In this document: piece after piece, positions 6,599 through 9,603 of the stretch
Numbering within the stretch: position 1 is the stretch's first letter
How the letters are laid out: each line of letters opens with the position of its first letter
Assembly (NCBI GenBank): GCA_947460165.1
Contig: CANHKH010000089.1
Span: 1-9,603, forward strand
Reading direction: 5' to 3'
Origin: Comamonadaceae bacterium
GTDB lineage: Bacteria; Pseudomonadota; Gammaproteobacteria; Burkholderiales; Burkholderiaceae_C
DNA length: 9,603 nucleotides
The notes under the pieces: generated by a model
Database searches by the model: none
The model's input: the letters and a program-made list of their open reading frames with translations, nothing else
What the model was told of the DNA's origin: nothing
Translations under genes and position numbers: made by a program

Positions 6599-6613
6599 GC
6601 TCCCTCGCCCCTT
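6599..6613. repeat. Fragment of a third repeat unit abutting the glmU stop codon
   Basis: The 15 bases GCTCCCTCGCCCCTT repeat the start of copy 2 exactly, then the match ends as the sequence enters the glmU stop codon (minus-strand TAA, 6612-6614). The spacing from copy 2 (126 bases) is close to the copy 1 to copy 2 spacing (116 bases), so this is likely the remnant of the same tandem array. Confidence 0.6.
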
Positions 6614-8027
6614 ATTTTTTCTTCACTGGCCGCTGCCAATTCGCCACGGACAACTGCTTGCCGCGCGCCACACTCAGCGCTCCGGCGGGCGTGTCTTTGG
6701 TGATGGTGGAACCACCGCCCACGGTGCCGCCCGCGCCCAGGGTGACGGGCGCCACCAGCACGCAGTTGCTGCCCACATGCACGTCGGCCTCAATCACGGT
6801 GCGGTGTTTGTTGGCGCCGTCGTAGTTGGCCGTGATGCTGCCTGCGCCGTAGTTCACGCGCTCGCCCACCGTGGCGTCGCCCAAATACGCCAGGTGGTTG
6901 GCCTTGGCGCCACGGGCGAGGGTGGAGTTTTTCACTTCCACAAAATTGCCTATGTGCACCTCGGCCGCCAGCTGCGCGCCTGGGCGCAGGCGGGCAAAGG
7001 GGCCGATGAGGGCGCCTTCGCCCACCTCCACGCCCAAAGCCTCGCCGTCAATGTGGGTGAAGGGGTGGATGACTGCGCCTGCGGCAATGCGGGCATTGGC
7101 CACCACGCAGTGGGCGCCCACGCGAACGCCTGCGCCCAACTCCACCCGGCCTTCAAACACGCAGCCCACGTCAATTTCCACATCGGGGCCGCAGACCAAT
7201 TCCCCGCGCACATCCAAGCGCGCCGGGTCGGCCAGGCGAACGCCTTGCTCCATGAGGGCCAGCGCGCGCCGGCCTTGGTACACGCGTTCGAGCTCGGCCA
7301 GCTGCACCGGGCTGTTCACGCCCGCCACCTGGGCCGCATCTGCAATGCGGTGGGCCACCACGGCCACGCCGTCTGCCACCGCCAGCTTGACCACGTCGGT
7401 GAGGTAGTACTCTTGCTGAGCGTTGCGGTTGTCCAAGCGGGCCAGCCAGCCGCGCAAAAGAGAGGTGGGCACGGCCATGATGCCGCTGTAAATTTCAGTA
7501 ATTTGTCGCTGCTCGTCGCTGGCGTCTTTGTGCTCCACGATGGCGCGCACCTCATCGCCTTGCCGCACGATGCGGCCATAGCCCGTGGGCTCGGCCATGT
7601 TCAGCGTGAGCAAGGCCAGGCGGGTGCCAGCGCAGGCGGCCAGCAGGGCCTCCAAGGTGGCCGCCTCGGTCAGTGGCACGTCACCTGAGAGCACCAGCGT
7701 CACGCCACCACCCTGCAAGTGCGGCAGCGCTTGTTGCACCGCGTGGCCGGTGCCCAACTGGGGCTCTTGCCGAGCAAACAAGAGCTGCAATCCGGGCAGG
7801 GCCAAGGCCTGCACCGCCGCTTCCACTTGGTCTGCGCCATGGCCAGTGATGACAATCGCTTGGCTGGCCGATAACTGCACAGCCCGGTCAAGCACATGGC
7901 CGAGCAGCGCGCGACCGCCCAAACGGTGCAACACTTTGGGCTTGGCGCTTTTCATGCGCGTGCCTTTGCCCGCGGCCATGATGACCACGTCTAGCTTGGG
8001 GGCCGTGGATGAGCGGGCAGTGACCAT
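6612..8027 (-). CDS. glmU: Bifunctional N-acetylglucosamine-1-phosphate uridyltransferase / glucosamine-1-phosphate acetyltransferase
   Basis: Makes UDP-N-acetylglucosamine for peptidoglycan and lipopolysaccharide in two steps: acetylation of glucosamine-1-phosphate by the C-terminal domain, then uridylyl transfer by the N-terminal domain. The product is 471 residues (E. coli 456). The N-terminal pyrophosphorylase domain shows MAAGKGTRM (17-25), Lys31 in KPKVLH, LGTGHA (91-96), LSGDVPL with metal-binding Asp116, EPTGYGRIVR (146-155), VEHKDA and GVNSP. From about residue 265 a left-handed beta-helix of hexapeptide repeats follows, with RLRPGA, NFVEVKNS, NHLAYLGDA (catalytic His378 by context) and GAGSITANYDG. 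The C-terminus WQRPVKKK matches the family end. The ATG at 8027 is chosen because AGGA lies 8 bases upstream on the minus strand; an upstream ATG at 8048 has no such site. No cofactor residue is missing. Confidence 0.97.
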   Translation of the reverse strand: MVTARSSTAPKLDVVIMAAGKGTRMKSAKPKVLHRLGGRALLGHVLDRAVQLSASQAIVITGHGADQVEAAVQALALPGLQLLFARQEPQLGTGHAVQQALPHLQGGGVTLVLSGDVPLTEAATLEALLAACAGTRLALLTLNMAEPTGYGRIVRQGDEVRAIVEHKDASDEQRQITEIYSGIMAVPTSLLRGWLARLDNRNAQQEYYLTDVVKLAVADGVAVVAHRIADAAQVAGVNSPVQLAELERVYQGRRALALMEQGVRLADPARLDVRGELVCGPDVEIDVGCVFEGRVELGAGVRVGAHCVVANARIAAGAVIHPFTHIDGEALGVEVGEGALIGPFARLRPGAQLAAEVHIGNFVEVKNSTLARGAKANHLAYLGDATVGERVNYGAGSITANYDGANKHRTVIEADVHVGSNCVLVAPVTLGAGGTVGGGSTITKDTPAGALSVARGKQLSVANWQRPVKKK

Positions 8028-8048
8028 GGGTGAATTCCTGGAAAGCAT

Positions 8049-8930
8049 TTGAAATTGATCAAGATTATCCGCACCAGCCTGATGGCGGCCTTGCTGCTCG
8101 GCTTGCTGAGCGCCTGCAGCACCATCAAGCTGGCTTACAACAACGCCAATGAGCTGGCTTGGTGGTGGCTGACAGACTACGTGTCCTTCAGCGAGCCGCA
8201 GCGCCCCGCCATGCGCCAAGCCATGGTGCAGGTGCATGCCTGGCACCGGCGCCAGCAGCTGCCTGGCTATGTGGAGTTGCTGGGGCGCTGGCAGGTCGCG
8301 GTGCAAGGCGAGTTGGGCGCGACCCAGGTCTGCGCCTTGGCCGACGAAGTGGTGCAGCGCTTGGAAGACTTGTCCAGCGCAGTCGAGGCGCTGGACCCCA
8401 GCGCCTTGCAGGCGGTGGCCTCCTTGAGTGCGGCGCAGCTCACGGACCTCGAGCGCAAGCAGGCCAAGTCCAACTCCGAATTCCGCGACAAGTACCTGAA
8501 TGTGACCGCAGACGAATTGGCCAAAGATCGCTTCAAGCAGGCCGTGTCACGGTCAGAAACCCTGTACGGCCGCCTGCAACCCGAGCAAAAGCGGCTGCTG
8601 GCCAAGGCCTTGAGCGCCTCCCCGTGGGACGCCAGCGGCTCGTATGCGCGCCGCCTCAAGCGCCAGCAGGCACTGGTGCAAAGCTTGCGAAGCTTGCAAA
8701 ACGCCCCTGCCGAGCAGGTGCGCGCCGGCTTGAAAACCATGTTGGCGCGCAGCATGGTCGATGCCGACCCCGCCGACCGCGCCGCCAGCTTGGCCGCGCG
8801 CCAGCAAATGTGCAGCGTGGTGGCCGAACTGCACCAAAGCACCACCCGAGACCAGCGCAGCAAGGCTGTGGACACCCTCAAGGGCTACGCGGCGGAAGTG
8901 CGCAGCTTGGCGCCATCGGCGCCGCATTAA
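8049..8930 (+). CDS. Putative lipoprotein, DUF6279-like
   Basis: A predicted lipoprotein of up to 293 residues with unknown function. The N-terminus has lysines/arginine, a hydrophobic run (LMAALLLGLL) and a lipobox LSAC with Cys23 as the lipidation site, so it is likely anchored to a membrane on the periplasmic side. After it, KLAYNNANELAWWWLTDYVSF and the VHAWHRRQQLPGYVELL segment match what I recall of DUF6279 lipoproteins. The rest is helical and rich in Ala, Gln, Leu and Arg. No ATG precedes the signal sequence: the start is TTG at 8049 or TTG at 8055, and GGAAAG (8040-8045) is better spaced (9 bases) for 8055. An ATG at 8082 would leave the signal peptide too short of positive charge. 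It is transcribed divergently from glmU with almost no gap. Confidence 0.85.
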   Translation: MKLIKIIRTSLMAALLLGLLSACSTIKLAYNNANELAWWWLTDYVSFSEPQRPAMRQAMVQVHAWHRRQQLPGYVELLGRWQVAVQGELGATQVCALADEVVQRLEDLSSAVEALDPSALQAVASLSAAQLTDLERKQAKSNSEFRDKYLNVTADELAKDRFKQAVSRSETLYGRLQPEQKRLLAKALSASPWDASGSYARRLKRQQALVQSLRSLQNAPAEQVRAGLKTMLARSMVDADPADRAASLAARQQMCSVVAELHQSTTRDQRSKAVDTLKGYAAEVRSLAPSAPH

Positions 8931-8979
8931 GCGCGTTTGCCCTGCAGGCGCTGGCCAGAGATGGGCCTCAAGCCCAGCC

Positions 8980-9603
8980 TCATTTTTGCCAGGCCACGCC
9001 CTCATCGCTCAAGATGGCGTCCAGCGGCACGTCGTGTGCTTCGGGCAGGAGCTCGGGCAGCCAGCCCATGCTGTAGCCCAGGCCCACGGTCACAGGTGGG
9101 GGGGTGATGCTGGCCAGGGTGCGGTCGTAAAAGCCGCCGCCATAGCCCAAGCGGTAGCCACCCGGGCCCCAGCCCACGCAAGGCACCAAGAGCAAGCTGG
9201 GGCTCACCTGCTCGGTGTCTTTGGGTTTGGGGATGCCGTAAGCGTCCTCTTCCATGGGGCAGCCCGGGTACCAGGCGTGAAAACTCAGGGTTTTGTTGAC
9301 TTTGTCGACCACCGGCAGGCCGATTTTTCGCCTTTGGTGCTGGGCCAGGCTTTCCGTGGCCAAGGCAGGCTCGGCCTGGCCAGCGTCTTGGTTGTCGCTC
9401 AGACTGGCCAGCAGCGCGTCTTCCTGCCAGCGGTAAAGAGCAGGCAGCGGGTCGAACTCGCCTTTGATGGGCCAGTAAGCGCCTATCACCACGTCGGGCC
9501 GGCCCACCAGCCAGATGCGCAGCACCCGCTGCAACAGTTCGGCCCGCAGCAGGCGGTCGGGCAGGTTCAAACGTTGTTCAATCAGTGCTTTGCGGGCCGT
9601 GGC
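8980..9603 (-). CDS. 5-formyltetrahydrofolate cyclo-ligase, N-terminus cut by the window edge
   Basis: Converts 5-formyltetrahydrofolate to 5,10-methenyltetrahydrofolate with ATP, returning stored folate to one-carbon metabolism in the cytoplasm (YgfA/Fau/MTHFS family). About 207 residues are visible. The frame stays open to the edge (residues ATARKALIEQR are read from 9603 inward), so the TTG near 9570 is an internal leucine and only a few N-terminal residues are missing. Signatures are the basic RKALIEQR helix, YWPIKGEFDP (visible residues 43-52), RRKIGLPVV, the ATP-binding PCVGWGPGGYRLGYGGGFYDR region (GYGGGFYDR ends at about 161) and the C-terminal AHDVPLDAILSDEG. It converges on the lipoprotein gene with 49 bases between the stop codons. 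In many proteobacteria the 6S RNA gene lies upstream of this gene, which here would be outside the window. Confidence 0.95.
   Translation of the reverse strand, partial: ATARKALIEQRLNLPDRLLRAELLQRVLRIWLVGRPDVVIGAYWPIKGEFDPLPALYRWQEDALLASLSDNQDAGQAEPALATESLAQHQRRKIGLPVVDKVNKTLSFHAWYPGCPMEEDAYGIPKPKDTEQVSPSLLLVPCVGWGPGGYRLGYGGGFYDRTLASITPPPVTVGLGYSMGWLPELLPEAHDVPLDAILSDEGVAWQK

Noticed and set aside
5623..6639. Minus-strand 338-residue open frame opposite the second SDR and the repeats
   Set aside because: It is His/Gly/Ala-rich with no recognisable domain, and lies opposite a clear SDR gene with intact motifs.
6400..7688. Long plus-strand open frames across the repeats and opposite glmU
   Set aside because: They are shadows of the high-GC glmU gene and of the repeat. 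The Pro/Gly/Arg-rich peptides from the repeat (such as PTPALPQRGREE) are typical of spurious ORFs over GC-rich intergenic hairpins.
8685..8700. Short direct repeat AAGCTTGCGAAGCTTGC in the lipoprotein gene
   Set aside because: It is in frame and encodes a repeated Ser-Leu-Arg/Gln motif in a helical region. It is too short to suggest a binding site or a mobile-element footprint.
8962..8987. Possible terminator between the convergent lipoprotein and cyclo-ligase genes (TGGGC/GCCCA stem, later TTTTT)
   Set aside because: The 5-bp stem is weak and the T-run lies several bases away inside the cyclo-ligase coding region, so I could not support it as a terminator.

Overview
The window looks like chromosomal DNA from a high-GC betaproteobacterium, most likely a member of Burkholderiales close to Comamonadaceae. 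This placement is an inference. It rests on strong G/C bias at third codon positions, a DUF6279-type lipoprotein next to glmU, and the flavour of the intergenic GC-rich repeats. There are no phage, plasmid, IS, CRISPR or RNA genes.

Positions 2-6339, all on the plus strand, form one compact sugar-acid catabolic gene set, probably a single operon whose promoter and regulator lie upstream of the window. In order it holds gluconokinase (5' end missing), a 112-residue unrecognised small protein that resembles a dimeric alpha/beta-barrel, a TRAP transporter (dctP, dctQ, dctM), a gluconate 5-dehydrogenase-like SDR (idnO), an L-idonate 5-dehydrogenase-like zinc enzyme (idnD), and a second SDR of unknown substrate. 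The enzymes spell out the L-idonate route known from E. coli: L-idonate to 5-keto-D-gluconate (IdnD), to D-gluconate (IdnO), to 6-phosphogluconate (gluconokinase). A TRAP system stands where E. coli uses the IdnT permease. Start/stop overlaps (GTGA between dctQ and dctM, ATGA between dctM and idnO) tie transporter and enzyme translation together. A near-perfect hairpin sits between dctP and dctQ and buries the only Shine-Dalgarno candidate of dctQ.

Positions 6340-6611 separate this set from the convergent glmU gene. They hold two tandem units of about 100-114 bp plus the first 15 bases of a third. Each unit is an imperfect inverted pair of GC-rich hairpins (BIME/REP-like), and the third fragment runs into the glmU stop codon.

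Positions 6612-9603 carry housekeeping genes: glmU on the minus strand (bifunctional UDP-GlcNAc synthesis), a divergent plus-strand lipoprotein gene starting about 21-27 bases away, and a convergent minus-strand 5-formyltetrahydrofolate cyclo-ligase gene that runs off the right edge.

I see no wholly new system. The points most worth following are the TRAP-for-IdnT replacement, the unknown 112-residue protein and extra SDR inside the idonate set, the dctP-dctQ hairpin, and the tandem BIME-like repeat.
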